From the NCBI RefSeq assembly GCF_022201045.2, contig NC_068561.1, forward strand, positions 14,719,001 to 14,783,000: a stretch of 64,000 nt of DNA, read 5' to 3'. The stretch comes from Citrus sinensis (lineage: Eukaryota > Streptophyta > Magnoliopsida > Sapindales > Rutaceae). A model generated the notes under the pieces. The model did not search any database, was not told where the DNA came from, and saw nothing but the letters and a program-made list of their open reading frames with translations. Numbering within the stretch: the first letter of the stretch is position 1; every line of letters begins with the position of its first letter. Made by a program: the position numbers and the translations under genes. Of the stretch, positions 12,301 through 25,260 are shown piece after piece.

Positions 12301-15066
12301 GTTGTGTGTGCGTGTGTGCGTGTGCACACACATTTATATTAGTTATTTTTTCAATAATATTAATACATACTAATTAATATTTGTGCCATAAACATATAAT
12401 TTGAAGTGCTTTAACATAAATATGACATGATTATTTATTGTATTTTATTGTGTTAATCCATTTAATACTCATATCAATATTTGTTAACAAGCATATAAAA
12501 AATTGTATCGACCCATTTTATCACCTCTAATTAACACCCTTACTTCCAATAAACTTTCAAAACTTCTTTTCTGATTTTATCATAATATAATTTCTAAAAT
12601 ATTATAAATATCAAATAACACCACCATGAATGGCAAAAGTAACCTCCATCAAAATTATTCCAAATGAAACGGAATTCTTTATCGTTTTTTCTTATTTTTC
12701 AATTATCAAACATTGCTTAACATATTGACATCACACGACTATGTAATGCACCCCATAAATAATAATGTGCAATGATTGGAATCTCAAAGATACTAAAGTG
12801 GGGAACAAGAAATGAGCTATTGCTCTCTAATAAAATTATTGAAGAACTAGCGAACTGACTATCTCCCTAAAATCAATAAAAATTCTAACTTAGTTGTAAG
12901 CATCTTTCGTTATAGGCTAACGACTTACATAAATTACCAGGTGTTGGTTTTTGACTTTGACTTTATCTCAAACAAGAGAAATGGGGAATAGTTTGTGTTT
13001 TTACGTGGGTTTAATTTGATTTTTTTTGTCCTTCAATATAATTTCGATAAAGTACAAAATTGTAAAATACTCAAAGAGATTATAAGAGATTTTCAAACGG
13101 TGCCAATAATCCATCCCAAAAAAAAAAATGCAATTCAAATTAACGGTCCCAAGTACATGTAGTCCAATTTTGCATATCATTTTTTTTTCTTTTAAACGAA
13201 ATTTATTATTAACAAAGATTAATCAGTTGTTGAAGTTAAGGACTTTCTCTGATTCTTTTTGCGTTGTGAGAGAATACTCTTTCTCTATATTTAAACGTGT
13301 GATGATGAGTGAAAAAAAATGTGATAGCATTTGTTTTTCATCTGAAATGTAAATATAATTGGATTTGATTAAAATTTAGATAGGATTACAAGTAAAAATT
13401 GAAATCATATGTTTGTTTTATTTTTATGGCATTTGAATGGAATATCTAAAACAAATTTATACATACTTGAAATAGTATTGGTAAGGAAAGGTAATGGAAG
13501 CAATTTGAAATGCATTTTGATCTTAGTGATGAATAAAAAAAAATAATTTCATTTAGTAACGACTTTTTAGTCTTAAATTTAAAAGAACATCTAATACAAT
13601 TTATTAATCGAAATTGAACCATATTTCGTCTTCAGTCAAAAAACAAACAGGTCCAAGGATTTACATTTAATCTAAGGTGAGATGGGGTAAGGTGCATGGT
13701 TTAAAAATAAAATAAAACAAACAAACAAACAGGAACTATGTCTCTCATTTTCTGATTTCGCTACATCGCTACATCTTGGTAAATAGCTTGACTTAAAAAT
13801 GTGACGGGACTCGCATGGTTTGTTTTTAAATTTTGATATTCCTATCAATCAATCATATCTTGCTATGCACAAGTGCTTGTGACTCTAGTTATTCATGGAG
13901 AAAAGGATATCTAGACGTTCGAGATTTTGCTCAATGTATATGTAGATCCATAAATCATCATGCAGACCCCTACATTGACTATTATACCCTTTGATTATAC
14001 TAACTAAAAGATTAATTTTAAGATTTTACATAATATAAAATAATTAATTTGCAGAACTAAATTCTTTTATTTATTGTATTTATTTTAAAATTTTATTTTT
14101 ATTAATAAAAAAATTTAAAATCAATCTTTGGGTAAACAAATCTAATACAAATAAAATATGTCTAGTATATTAAATTTTTTAAATTATTTCCTTTAATATT
14201 CAACATATTTTAGAGAATGTAAATTATTTTATTTTATTATATTATTATATTTGTATGCTATTATTTATCCTTTAAAGTCACATTTATGGGATTCCTATAA
14301 TTGAAGAGTATTATTGTTGTTGTTATTATTATTATTATTATAAAAATAAAAATAAAAATTTAAGTGTACAATGAAGCAAATATAGGGTGTCATTATCCCT
14401 CAATTATAATTTATAAGTAGTCAGTGTACTTTCAATGTAATTACTAGATAAATTAATAAAATAAAACTCATCTTTTCATCCATAAATGACACCGAGATTT
14501 GTATAAATCCAAAGTCCATATCCACCAGCCAGGCTGCACGCCATCTTAGAAATTGACTCCTCAAAATATCATTTTCTGTTACCATCAATTGATGGCGATG
14601 GTGGTAATGACATGAAGGCCTGGCTTTTGGGCGGCATCAAATTCTCAATCACGTTAATGACACGAAACATGATTGTCCCACTTAAGATTTTATGTAAAAG
14701 TTTTATTAATGCGTTGTCCCGCTTCCAAAGTTTAAAATGTGATCATGGAAACTAGTTAATAATTTTTCAGTCGAGCTGGTTGGTAGAAAAAAGTTTCAAG
14801 TCTTGCTACAGTCGGGGAGTAAAATAAAAAGGAAAAAAATTGAAGGAACTGGAAAAGACAAATTCTTACGCTAGGATTTCTCTGGAAGGCCGGTCTTTTG
14901 ATTCTTTTCGAGGTTTCTGATTTGTTTTATTTGCATTCTCTTATACGACCTTGACAATTATATCAAAATATTTTTATCAAGTAAATTGAATGTGTTTAAA
15001 GCCTTTTAGCCAAACTTCGAGCTGAAGTAATTAGACTACTGGTAATTTAACAACATTGAAACAATC
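9319..15066. other. AT-rich intergenic DNA upstream of the SDR cluster, no gene seen
   Basis: I find no recognisable protein family. Simple repeats include (CT)n at about 10706-10729, a GATTA-type run at about 11450-11477 and (GT)n at about 12301-12330. A stretch at about 12040-12180 with repeated ggatatgac(c/t)c motifs resembles dispersed plant repeats. The 300 bases before 15067 should hold the promoter of the first SDR gene, but no convincing core element stands out. Confidence 0.5.
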
Positions 15067-16344
15067 ATGGCAGAAACTGCAGAGCCCGTTTTCGGAGACA
15101 AAAAATGGTCACTGAGGGGCATGACCGCACTGGTCACCGGCGGTACCAGAGGCATTGGGTTAGTAATAGTAACTTTCTCCAAACTCACAAGTTCTGTTTC
15201 AATCTTTAGTTATTTTCTGCGTTATTTGGATTGATTGATTATGTTAACTTTGTATCAGATATGCAATTGTTGAAGAACTGGCACGATTTGGAGCATTGGT
15301 GCATACATGTGGCCGCGATCAGAACATGATCAATAAGAGGATACAAGAGTGGGAAAGCAAAGGGTTTAAAGTAACTGGCTCTGTATGTGACCTTTCATTT
15401 GGTGACCAGAGGGAGAAGCTTATTGAGACTGTCTCTTCTGTTTTTGATGGCAAGCTTAACATCCTTGTAAGCGTCTAGCTTCAGGACCTTACTAGTATTT
15501 CTGTTTTAGACCGATATGTACGGTTCCTACATAATTAAAGAAATTGCAAGATTGGAGTAAAAATTAGTCCGACTTGGATTACAAGCTATGAATTATATTG
15601 GTTCTTTCTTTTCGAAACCTTTGATGGGATTTCTGCGGCTGGTTATGTTTCTTCAGGTGAACAATGCTGCACTAGTTGTGATGAAAGGGGCTACAGAGTA
15701 TACTCTGGAAGAGTACTCAAGTGTAATGAGCACGAATGTCGAGTCTTCTTATCATCTCTGTCAACTTGCACATCCCCTTTTGAAAGCATCAGGAAATGCA
15801 AGTATTGTTTTCATGTCTTCAGTTGCTGGCGCGATAAGTATACCAAGATTATCCGCCTACGCTGCATCCAAAGGTACGTAACGTGTCATGAATTTTGAGC
15901 TTTGAATGCCAATGCTCACTCACAAATCAATAATTTTATTGCTGTGCGATTCTGTTTCAGGAGCAATCAACCAACTTACAAAGAACTTGGCATGCGAATG
16001 GGCAACTGACAGCATTCGTGTAAATGCTGTTTCCCCTTGGGCTGTCAATACTCAGATTTCACCACCTGTACTATTCTCCCATAATTTCAATATGTTAAAT
16101 AATTCTGTACATATACTGAAAATTTTGGAAGTTGCACGGTTACATTTTGAGCTACTCTTTGTTTCAGGATTTGAATGATCTTCTTGTTCAGGAATATGTA
16201 AAGCTAATAGCAAAAACTCCTATCGCACGCAGTGCAGAACCTAACGAGATTTCGCCTCTGGTGGCATTTCTCTGCTTGCCTGCCGCTTCATACATCACCG
16301 GGCAGGTTATTTCGATTGATGGGGGGTATACAGCTGGCAATTGA
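15067..16344 (+). CDS. Tropinone-reductase-like short-chain dehydrogenase, copy 1 (intact)
   Basis: Five exons with GT-AG borders join in frame: 15067-15158, 15259-15466, 15657-15873, 15961-16067 and 16168-16344. They give 266 residues, normal for this family. Motifs: nucleotide-binding TGGTRGIG at residues 24-31, structural NNAA at 102-105 (usually NNAG), Asn127, and the catalytic set Ser155, Tyr168 and Lys172 (SSVAG, then YAASK). The end is typical: [20 protein letters not shown]. By family knowledge it is a cytosolic NADPH-dependent carbonyl reductase; plant homologues act on small lipophilic ketones, and true tropinone activity is rare. Exon 4 is 6 bp shorter than in the other copies, giving a shortened loop before exon 5. 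The substrate is unknown. Confidence 0.93.
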
Positions 16345-17226
16345 GCTAAGAATTAACTTATTTGTCATATGTTAAGGGGAGGGAACACATATTCTATGCA
16401 ATATGTTGTTTCAGGTGCTGTAACATTTTAAGCTAAATTGTCACAATATGATTGTTTAATAAGAAATCTTGAACTTTCTGAGTTTATTTTCGTTTTGTCA
16501 GCTGATAATTAAAATCATAATGTAAAATTCATAAGGGGCGCCGCTTCTGTACATGCAAAGACAAAAACAAAGACATTTTTTAAATGACTCCCAATTTATT
16601 CGTGTGGCTATGAAATATTGAACCGTTGTGTTTCTATGCTTTTGGATAAGATAAGCTATTAAGCTTCATGATTCTCATTATAATGAAGTGGATATCTAAA
16701 TTTCTATCATTGGATGTTAATGAAGAGTGCATTGAGGACAGAATTAGTTGGGTTAAGGACTTGAATAAATAATGGACACAACACATGGGAGAAGAAGAGT
16801 TGAGCCGCAGAGACAAAAAATGGCACCTACTGTTGATCATCTAACCAGTAATTAAGGTAACCTCAAGCATTTCCAGAAGTGTTAGTCAACTATAATCAGT
16901 ACCAACTGCCAAAGAGAATGTATAGGTAAAAGATAATCTCTTCAAAACTAATGCCATGTTCCATCATTCGTGTGGTGTACCAGTTATGTGTGGTGGTCGA
17001 GTGAACAAAATTATTTCAGTAAGTTTGATTACTTGGGATCTGTGGTTCTCAAAAAATTCCAGCTCTTACCGCTATTGCAGAAAATTAAAAATCTTTTATC
17101 CTTTTCCAGAAAGTAATTGAAGAATCAAATCGATCAAGAGTTAAAGAAGCCTAGCTAGCTGCTGTCAAAAGCTTTTTGCATTTAAACTTCTTTAGTTGAA
17201 GCTTTCAGTAAACCGTGAAGAAAATC
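16345..17226. other. SDR intergenic spacer
   Basis: This holds the 3' UTR of copy 1, with a probable poly(A) region around 16430-16480, and the 5' flank of copy 2. No other gene is visible. The minus-strand frame at 16634-16840 has no family features. Confidence 0.5.
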
Positions 17227-18511
<1,285 letters not shown>

Positions 18512-18600
18512 CAACAATCTCTTTGTATTCTGGTAGGCACTTCTATCTTTCCTTAAATGTTATAAGTAATAAAGAAACCTCATTTTTTTTTAACTGTTGG

Positions 18601-18816
18601 TGACGAAGCAGAATTGTAAAGATAGAGAAAATAAGTTTCTCAATAAAAAGTTTATTGAATAATTGAGTTTGAAAAATTCTTAAAATAATGACAAGGTCTC
18701 TTTATTTATAATAAATAAAACCCACTTCCTTAAGTTAACTTAAAAAAAAATTAAATAACAATTATAATGGAAATAAAATATATTTTCCTTAAGTTAACTT
18801 ATAATAGAGAATAGAG
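18601..18816 (-). repeat. 3' LTR of outer element, distal part
   Basis: It aligns with 35606-35815 of the other LTR (shared gaagcataattgtaaagat-type start, gttaacttaaa motifs). It is interrupted at 18816 by the nested Tat element. The LTR resumes at 30972 and ends at 31029. Confidence 0.85.
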
Positions 18817-19613
18817 TGTTGATGCGGGATTCCGGTTCTCCTCGTTCTACGACCAGGATTTCTGCCCGATCAACTTCTTCACGACCAGAAGGTCTTCTCG
18901 TGAGGCTTCTTCTCCAGAGGTTCCTGCGCACACAGACAAGTCAGAGTACGCCGGTTGTTTTCCCGGCGCAAACCCTCCGACGCTCAAGTCAGATATGAAG
19001 GTTCGGGGAACGCTCGCCACAGATCTTATGGCTTTTTCGTCGTTTTCTCTTCTTTTGAATTTTCTTTTTTAATCTCAAAAATGCTAACCCTTTTACCTTC
19101 GTTGGCTACCTTTTTATAGGCTTCCCCTGAATCCCAGTCTTCCGCTTTTTTCGAGACGGTATGAGACTCTGACTGCTGCGTTATGGGCAAACGCGGGATC
19201 TTGCGTGTTACGCCACGGTTCTGGGGAAAGCGTGGCTGTCGTGGTTCTGTGAGATCTTGCGTGTTACGCCACGGTTCTGGGGAAAGCGTGGCTGTCGTGG
19301 TTCTGTGAGATCTTGCGTGTTACGCCACGGTTCTGGGGAAAGCGTGGCTGTCGTGCCTAGATTCTCGGACTGGGGAGCCTGTCTTGCCAACTGCCGTCGA
19401 CCGGGTCTTCTCGCCTCTCGACCTCTAGCCGGAATGGCCTTATGCCTCTTACAGGAAATTGGCCTCGCGGATGACGTGCTCGTGGATGAGCAGGATATTT
19501 CTGCTCCTGTTCCCCCGCGCACCAGGCTTTTACGGGACATACCGGTTCGCAGAACTCTGCCATCAGATATCTGCTCACCATGCCTGGTCTTGTCGACGTA
19601 TTTCTCCCAAACA
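18817..19613 (-). repeat. 3' LTR of nested Tat element (797 bp)
   Basis: It contains three tandem copies of a 56-bp unit (gatcttgcgtgttacgccac start) from about 19197; the other LTR has four. The following bases 19614-19628 read purine-rich on the minus strand and may be the polypurine tract. Confidence 0.9.
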
Positions 19614-20070
19614 CCGGTCCCCCAGTTTCTGGTGTTGGGTAATGTAGTGGACCAGCAGTAGAAACTCGTTAGTACTCGCTCGCGTGGGATTGGAAAAGGC
19701 TGCCAAGAGTTATGTCGCATTTAATTGCGGACGAGGTGACGTGGCAGAAATCCCCCCCTCAATTTGAATTTCAAACCGACGGTTATGAGACCCTCGGGAT
19801 TTGGCGCCGTTAAATGCTGGCAACCCAAGAGTCCGTCCTCTTTAGGAAAACCAAATCCTCTCGAACGGCATATTCATCATTCACTCCGTCTCCGTCTCTG
19901 TCTCTCCGGCAAAGAAGTTCCGGCATAAAAGGCCTCCATCTCTGACTTTCACCGACTGAACCATTACTTCAGGTATTTCTTCTATCTCCTTGGTCTCGGA
20001 TAGTTGTAGATAATTTCTCTTCTCTTCTGTTTGGGTAGTAGTTGGTGGTGTTGTGGTTAGAGCTTAGGGA
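19614..20070 (+). promoter_or_regulatory. leader and probable promoter of the antisense ORF
   Basis: This is non-coding DNA between the 3' LTR and the plus-strand ORF. A TATA-like cataaaagg at 19924-19932 lies 139 bases before the ATG at 20071, followed by pyrimidine-rich sequence typical of plant leaders. Promoter activity is inference. Confidence 0.4.
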
Positions 20071-22124
20071 ATGTCGAAGGGTAAGGAGAAAGTCGTTGAG
20101 ATTGATGACGACGAACTAAGTTTCCTGCCCGGTCCGCTCACTGATCCTGCTTTTGACCCCGGGATCCCCTTAGAACCCGTCAGGTTTAGTGTCGGGATTA
20201 GTGCTAGGAGGATGTCCCCCCAAACAACCTCCACGAGCAGAAGCAATGGCGAGGAGGGACCTTCTGGCTCTGAGGACACCTTAAGTGAGAATGGGGAAGG
20301 TGACTCTGGTGAGGTGTCTCCATCTGGAACATCACGACCAGAAGAACAGGGTACAGTAGGAGGCAGAGCCTTGTCGCGCGATTATGCCATTGATTACATG
20401 ACGTGCACGACCTTGTTTGATGAGCTCAATGACCTCCGGCTTAGGTATAGCATTCCTGGTGAGATACCTCTCAAGGTCCCAGGAAAGAAGGATGCTCCCA
20501 GCCGGCCTCCTAGGGGATACGTTACCCTGTTTCTAGAGAGCTTTAAGTACGGGCTGAGGTGTCCCTTGCAACCCTACTTTGCCCGGATACTTAACGGGCT
20601 AAATCTAGCTCCTAGTCAGCTGAATCCCAATGGGTGGAGAGTGCTCTCTGGTCTGTTCATCTTGTGGGACAGATGTTGCCAAAGCGAGCCCACGGTTGAT
20701 GAGGTGAAGCACCTGTACCAGCTAAAGAGTAGCCCCAAAGATGCCGGCTGGTATTACTTCCAATCTAGCACCAAGAGCCGGAAACCCATAACCGATCTTC
20801 CGACCGGTGGTGGTGGGACTTGGAAGAGGAAATTCTTTTTTGCTGGGGGTCCTTGGGGTCAAGTTGCACAAATAGACGGGAAGGATTGTCGCGTCCCACC
20901 CCGTTTCGCGGTCCCAGGTTGCCTGCTCGCTCTAGATGTCTTGCATCCATAATTGTTCTTGCTTTTTTTTGGCTTGTCTCTAACCAAGTGTCTGTTTGTG
21001 TTGTAGTTTCTTGGGGTGTCCACTTCCCGCTTGAACCTGACCAGCTCAAACGGGTCGAGGCTGTACTAGCCAATTCCTGCTCGAGCCGAGAACTGTTAAC
21101 TACATACAACTTGCTCGAGTCTCGCTTGATACTTCCTGGCCATAGGATGGAGGACGCTGTGATTGGGGCTCTGACCCGAAAACATTCCCGACCTCCAACC
21201 ACGAAGAGGGACCAGAGTAAGGATGCCCCTACTACAAAGCGGGCCAACATCGTGCAGCAGGTCCCACCCTTGAAGATTTTACCTCCTGCTCCTGTAAAAG
21301 TCGGGGAAGCTAGTGGAGCAGCCACAGATCCTGCTTTCTCTTCTCCTCCTGTCGGGCCTCGATCTCGCTTACCTGACAGCCGAGCAGAACACCTGGTCCC
21401 TTACCTCAATGAGTTAACTAAACTCGTGAGCAAGAAGGACCTGGAGGACTTTGATGGCCGCACCTTGGGTGAGCTGGTGGGGGCCATGCAGCATAGCGCT
21501 TTCCACCTCAGCTGCATGACCACCTATTACAAGGCTAAGGTTGGCCGCTACGACTGGAAGATAAAGGAGGATATTCAATCGGCGACGACCAGAGCTGACG
21601 TTGCCGAGAAGAAAGCAAGGGAGCTGAATCTCGAGAATCTGAAGCTGATAGAGCAAGAATCACTTGCTCAAGCAAAAGCCATTTCCCTCGAGGAGGAGCT
21701 TACCAAGGTCAAGGAGGATCTGCAAAGGCAGAAGGCTATGTATGAGGCTCAGCTCGAATCTCTCCGCGACTCCCACCGAGCTCAGGTCGAGAACTTGGAG
21801 AGGGAGGCTGACCACCAGTACGACCAGGGACTTCGGCATTCCTATCGTTGCATCATGGCCGTCCTTGGGAAGCAACACCCTGATCTGAAGATGGACGACC
21901 TTGCAGTTGGTGTTGCTCAACATATGGACGAGGAGGCGGCCAAGGAAGATGCCGATGGGGTAGAGCCGATCGTGGTCGAGGAGGAAGACTCTCCTCTTTG
22001 TGCAGTCCCTGCTGATGTTGGCGAGGCGAGCACCCCCCCGGACGCAACTGGTGATACCCCTCCTGCACCTGTGAAGGTCCAGCCAACCGATGCTGCCGGG
22101 CTTACTGATCCACCATCTTCTTGA
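20071..22124 (+). CDS. Antisense extra ORF of Tat element (Transposase_28 / 'putative gypsy-type transposon' family), spliced
   Basis: It runs opposite to gag-pol. Exon 1 is 20071-20917 and exon 2 is 21007-22124. The 89-base intron (donor CCAG/GTTGCC, acceptor TTGTAG) joins two overlapping open frames into 654 residues. Residues about 90-300 hold the Transposase_28 pattern: RGYVTLFLESFKYGLRCPL, then APSQLNPNGWRVLSGLFILW and WYYFQ, then a W-K-FFF segment. The N-terminus is acidic and Ser-rich. Exon 2 ends with a long coiled coil (KARELNLENLKLIEQESLAQ onward) and an acidic Pro-rich tail. An AATAAA lies at 22192-22197. Such antisense ORFs recur in Tat elements; their function is unknown and no transposase chemistry is shown. 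The reading frame is intact although gag-pol is broken. Confidence 0.82.
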
Positions 22125-22295
22125 TATATCTCTAGTATTGTAATGAACAATGTTCATGAAGATTATCCCCTCTGTTAGTTATTAACAAATTAATAAAAAT
22201 GGTTTTTGATTACTTTCTTGTGTTGTAAGTGTGAATTAATTTTCGGTTGAGAATCTGCTTGTCTTTGTCTGGACGAGCAGGTTCTGGCTTGGCTC

Positions 22296-24250
22296 ATGGT
22301 TTTGCCACATGCCTTTGGGGATTCTTCAATGCCTGGGATTCGGCTCGCCTTCGCGCGGTCGAGCAGATCCTGGCACGCTTGGCTTCTGCCTCGCCCTAAA
22401 ACAGGCTTTGAGACTTTGTCGAGCCTTTGCATGCCTTGGATTCTTCGAGGATTGGGATTCTGCTCGCCTTCTCGTGGCCGAGCAGATCCTGGCATGCTTG
22501 GCTTCTGTCTCGCCATAAGGCAGGCTTTGAGACTTGGTGAGCTTTTGCATGCCTTGGATAATTTCTTCAAAGCTTGGGATTCTGCTAGCCTTCTCGTGGC
22601 CGAGCAGATCCTGGCATGCTTGGCTTCTATCTCGCCATAAGACAGGCTTTGAGACTTGATGAGCCTTTGCATGCCTTGGATAATTTCTTCAAAGCTTGGG
22701 ATTCTGCTAGCCTTCTCGTGGCCGAGCAGATCCTGGCATGCTTGGCTTCTGTCTCGCCATAAGACAGGCTTTGAGACTTGGTGAACCTTTGCATGCCTTG
22801 GATAATTTCTTCAAAGCTTGGGATTCTGCTAGCCTTCTCGTGGCCGAGCAGATCCTGGCATGCTTGGCTTCTGTCTCGCCATAAGACAGGCTTTGAGACT
22901 TGGTGAGCCTTTGCATGCCTTGGATAATTTCTTCAAAGCTTGGGATTCTGCTAGCCTTCTCGTGGCCGAGCAAATTCTGGCATGCTTGGCTTCTGTCTCG
23001 CCATAAGACAGGCTTTGAGACTTGATGAGCCTTTGCATGCCTTGGATAATTTCTTCAAAGCTTGGGATTCTGCTAGCCTTCTCGTGGCCGAGCAGATCCT
23101 GGCATGCTTGGCTTCTGTCTCGCCATAAGACAGGCTTTGAGACTTGATGAGCCTTTGCATGCCTTGGATAATTTCTTCAAAGCTTGGGATTCTGCTAGCC
23201 TTCTCGTGGCCGAGCAGATCCTGGCATGCTTGGCTTCTGTCTCGCCATAAGACAGGCTTTGAGACTTTGTCGAGCCTTTGCATGCCTTGGATTCTTCGAG
23301 GATTGGGATTCTGCTCGCCTTCTCGTGGCCGAGCAGATCCTGGCATACTTGGCTTCTGTCTCGCCATAAGACAGGCTTTGAGACTTGGTGAGCCTTTGCA
23401 TGCCTTGGATAATTTCTTCAAAGCTTGGGATTCTGCTAGCCTTCTCGTGGCCGAGCAGATTCTGGCATGCTTGGCTTCTGTCTCGCCATAAGACAGGCTT
23501 TGAGACTTGATGAGCCTTTGCATGCCTTGGATAATTTCTTCAAAGCTTGGGATTCTGCTAGCCTTCTCGTGGCCGAGTAGATCCTGGCATGCTTGGCTTC
23601 TGTCTCGCCATAAGACAGGCTTTGAGACTTTGTCGAGCCTTTGCATGCCTTGGATTCTTCGAGGATTGGGATTCTGCTCGCCTTCTCGTGGCCGAGCAGA
23701 TGCTGGCATGCTTGGCTTCTGTCTCGCCATAAGGCAGGCTTTGAGACCTGATGAGCCTTTGCATGCCTTGGATAATTTCTTCAAATCTTGGGATTCTGCT
23801 AGCCTTCTCGTGGCTGAGCAGATCCTGGCATGCTTGGCTTCTATCTCGCCATAAGACAGGCTTTGAGACTTGGTGAGTCTTTGCATGCCTTGGATAATTT
23901 CTTCAAAGCTTGGGATTCTGCTAGCCTTCTCGTGGCCGAGCAGATCCTGGCATGCTTGGCTTCTGTCTCGCCATAAGACAGGCTTTGAGACTTGATGAGC
24001 CTTTGCATGCCTTGGATAATTTCTTCAAAGCTTGGGATTCTGCTAGCCTTCTCGTGGCCGAGCAGATCCTGGCATGCTTGGCTTCTGTCTCGCCATAAGA
24101 CAGGCTTTGAGAATTTGTCGAGCCTTTGCATGCCTTGGATTCTTCGAGGATTGGGATTCTGCTCGCCTTCTCGTGGCCGAGCAGATCCTGGCATACTTGG
24201 CTTCTGTCTCGCCATAAGGCAGGCTTTGAGACTTGGTGAGCCTTTTCATG
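22296..24250. repeat. satellite-like tandem array, about 16 units of about 122 bp
   Basis: The unit is anchored by gcctttgcatgccttgga, ctcgtggccgagcagatcct and ctcgccataagacaggct. Successive anchors at 22663, 22785, 22907 and 23029 are exactly 122 apart. A second variant of 119 bp (ggattcttcgaggattggg in place of ggataatttcttcaaagctt) recurs near 22430, 23285, 23648 and 24130, so spans holding one variant unit and two common ones measure 363. All units lie between integrase and the 3' LTR of the Tat element. The first unit (about 22300-22420) is the most diverged. The minus strand is open over long stretches (311 codons at 22951-23886), a by-product of unit composition. Confidence 0.95.
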
Positions 24251-24402
24251 CCTTGGATAATTTCCTCGGTTTCAAGCGAAAGAAATTCCTCGACGTTCTA
24301 TTAATGGCAGGATTCGGCTTACATGAAATTGTTTGGATATAAAGCGTGAAAGATAAACGATAATGAACATGAGCAAAAATAGCTTTCAAATGTCAACAAG
24401 TC
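24251..24402. other. spacer between integrase and tandem array
   Basis: About 150 bases of unique sequence follow the integrase stop on the element's sense strand. No feature is seen. Confidence 0.5.
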
Positions 24403-25224
24403 TCACTGGAAGTATTTTCGGAGGTGTGCTGCGTTCCATGGGCGTTTCACCTCGTGGCCGTCCGTGCGAACCAGCTTGTAAGCTCCGGGTCCCGCTATCT
24501 GCTTGACTCTATATGGCCCTTCCCAATTCGGTCCCAGCACTCCTTGAGTCGAATCTTTGGTGCTCTGATTCACTCTTCTCAGTACCCAGTCTCCGACCCT
24601 GAATTGCCGTATGTTCACCTTCTGGTTATAATACCGAGCAACCCTCTGTTGGTAAATGACTGATCGCTCGGCCGCTTGCTCCCTCCTTTCCGTTAGCAGA
24701 TCAAGATTCAAACATATCTGCTCGTCGTTCTCCTGCTCATTGAAATGACCTGTCCGGTGTGTGGGCATCCCTATCTCAGCCGGCACGACCGCTTCATGTC
24801 CGAAAGCCAAAGCGAACGGTGTCTCCCCAGTTGCGGTTTTGTGGGTTGTTCTGTATGCCCATAGCACACCTAACAGCTCGTCAACCCACGCACCCTTTTT
24901 TGCTCCAAGCCTGGTTTTCAAAAGCCTCTTGATGGTCTTGTTGGCTGCTTCTACTTGTCCATTCGATTGAGGGTGAGCAGGCGAGCAATACTTCAGCTCT
25001 ATCCCGAGGTTCTGGCAGAACTCCCTGAAGCTGTGATTATCGAACTGCCTGCCATTATCCGTTACCAAGGCATAAGGGATCCCGTATCGACAGACCAGGT
25101 TGCTCCACACGAAGTCTGTTGTTTTCTTCTCTGTGATCCTGCTAAGGGCTTCTACCTCTATCCACTTTGTGAAGTAATCTATAGCAACTATTGCATGTGT
25201 TGCTGCTCCTCGTGCCTTTGGCAA
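24403..25224 (-). pseudogene. Tat element integrase (catalytic core and C-terminus)
   Basis: 273 codons are open here, but a TAG at 25261-25263 separates them from the rest of pol; the context (SP-stop-PFAQWGIDL) shows a Trp codon turned into a stop. The DDE core is complete: Asp in AIVAIDYFTKWIE, Asp in LVTDNGRQF and Glu in SNGQVEAANKTIKR. The tail has the GPNWEGPYRVKQ and AWNAAHLRKYF-type C-terminal pattern (here PWNAAHLRKYFQ). No chromodomain is present, as expected for Tat. It would insert element cDNA into the genome. Confidence 0.9.
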
Positions 25225-25260
25225 TGGGCCGATCAGATCAATTCCCCATTGAGCAAATGG

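Noticed and set aside
19208..19720. 170-residue minus-strand frame and overlapping plus-strand frames in the LTRs
   Set aside because: They arise from the 56-bp tandem units of the LTR, recur in both LTRs, and show no protein family.
22296..24250. Possible CRISPR-like array
   Set aside because: Units are contiguous with no unique spacers, in a plant retrotransposon; it is a tandem repeat.
23144..24342. Plus-strand frames of about 115 residues repeated through the array
   Set aside because: They are frame reflections of the 122-bp tandem repeat, not genes.
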